DNA from: Pleurobrachia bachei
Taxonomy: Eukaryota; Ctenophora; Tentaculata; Cydippida; Pleurobrachiidae
DNA: 43,089 nt
Reading direction: 5' to 3'
Assembly: GCA_000695325.1 (NCBI GenBank)
Contig: AVPN01000413.1
Coordinates: 1-43,089, forward strand
In this document: one piece after another, positions 42,109-43,089 of the stretch
Layout: every line of letters starts with the position of its first letter
Position numbering within the stretch: position 1 is the first letter of the stretch
The notes under the pieces: model-generated
Seen by the model: only the letters and a program-made list of their open reading frames with translations
Databases searched by the model: none
What the model was told of the DNA's origin: nothing
Translations under genes and position numbers: made by a program

Positions 42109-43089
42109 GTAAGTAAATATCGGTCTAAAGCAACTCAATTTTAGGTTGTTTCGTGACGTCATAAATACTTTTTTAGCGCTAAAAATGCGAGACCCAAGAG
42201 AAAAAAAATCCAAAGAAAACTGAAAATCTTGGCATATGCTACAGGCCCTCGTTGCGGTGTGGCGCGGCGGCGCAAACGAGGGAATTGTAGCGCATTCCAA
42301 CTGAAAATCCAAAGTCCGAGAATTTTCAGAAAAAAAAGCCCGTAGTAGGGTTCCTTAATTTAGCGCGCAGTAGTGAAATTCGTAAATGCATTTGCGCGTG
42401 CTAGTGCGCGGCTCCTATTTATTATTTGGTTCGTCCACATGCACAGCCGAGCCGAACCAGATATTTTTCATTTCCACTTTTGTGGAGTTCGATACGTTCC
42501 TCCCGGACGCTCTGTGCAATTTTTGTATTTCTAGTTTCTTTCTGTTTTGTTTGTGCCATATTTGATTCCAATCTTATGAATCGATCGCTCTGCATAATTT
42601 GGCTAATTGTTGAAAGACGCATGGCACCTGACTCATGGATCTCAGTCTCATACCCCTCTTCAAGTTCACTCTTGGACCTATACCTGGCGTATAGCTTACT
42701 GCAGTCTGTGCCTCCTCCCTCCACTCTCCTAAGATCTCCTACTGGAAAGTTTTCAGTGAACACCCTTTCACCTTGAAGCCCCCTTCCGTACTCCCTCAGC
42801 CCTCGAGTTTGGCCTCTCCTTGCCACCTTTTTGCAGCCTGCCTCTGATTTTATTTTCTCCCTCCAGAGTCCTTGGTGCCTCTCTTTGCACCCTTAGTTCC
42901 ATCCTTTGACCTTTATACCTGCTTGTATATGCTCCTTCATGAGTCTCTGGTGGCCTCCTTTTGTCATCTTTGGTACCTGGCAGGTACTACCTGCTATTAT
43001 ATTCTCCCTCGCTCCTGGTTACCTCTTTCTGCACTCTCCCTTCCAAGTACCAACTTGTACCTTCCTCCATACCCTGACATCGGTACCTC
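42109..43089. other. Window end; KIND intron or intergenic, unassigned open frame
   Basis: A minus-strand open frame of 134 codons (42422-42826) lacks an ATG start and is rich in Arg/Glu because of polypurine sequence; I recognise nothing in it. An inverted repeat CCCTCGTTGCG/CGCAAACGAGGG lies at 42246-42284 around a GC-rich loop. From 42840 the sequence is CT-rich with repeated GGTACCT words. No exon of the KIND gene was found. Confidence 0.35.

Noticed and set aside
42422-42826. A 134-codon minus-strand gene
   Set aside because: No ATG start, polypurine composition, no neighbours in phase and no recognised domain.

Overview
This is animal nuclear DNA from a compact, intron-rich genome. Most introns are about 60-400 bp with canonical GT-AG ends. 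Genes lie on both strands, several sit inside introns of others, and (GA)n/(CT)n tracts are common. The gene set (ARMC1, an LDLa-domain protein, a CD225 membrane protein, a CAT-type amino-acid transporter, an ENT nucleoside transporter, the GATOR2 subunit WDR24, an Rpp25-type Alba protein, a KIND-domain protein) fits a metazoan. An early-branching animal such as a sponge is my best guess, but the sequence alone does not prove it.

Layout. 1-4.6 kb: last exons of ARMC1 (+), with the terminal exon and 3' flank duplicated. 4.6-7.9 kb: a foldback element, an LDLa-domain reading frame, a SINE-like piece, small MITEs and a possible Alba-like exon (-). 7.9-8.9 kb: an unrecognised three-exon gene (+). 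9.3-13.3 kb: a CD225 gene (+) and a tandem copy of its last exon. 13.3-15.9 kb: gene-poor, simple repeats. 15.9-22.9 kb: a CAT-family transporter (+) with an intronless ENT gene inside one intron. 23.4-31.1 kb: WDR24 (-), which I could thread through 17 in-phase exons; a small secreted-protein gene (+) lies inside its largest intron. 31.1-36.8 kb: a tandem copy of part of that locus, plus an unrecognised, probably mitochondrial protein gene (-). 37.1-42.1 kb: a KIND-domain gene (+) whose introns hold a Gag-like/FG-repeat fusion gene (-) and an Rpp25-like Alba gene (-). The tail is unassigned.

Themes. Four kilobase-scale tandem duplications (0.8, 1.4, 3.7 and 1.05 kb) each leave a truncated or altered copy of a gene end. 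Smaller duplications sit on splice sites. Many start codons lie 3-18 bases after a splice-acceptor-like AG, which suggests 5'UTR introns or spliced-leader trans-splicing. The most unusual protein is the 436-residue fusion of a retroelement Gag-like domain to nucleoporin-like FG repeats and a basic tail.
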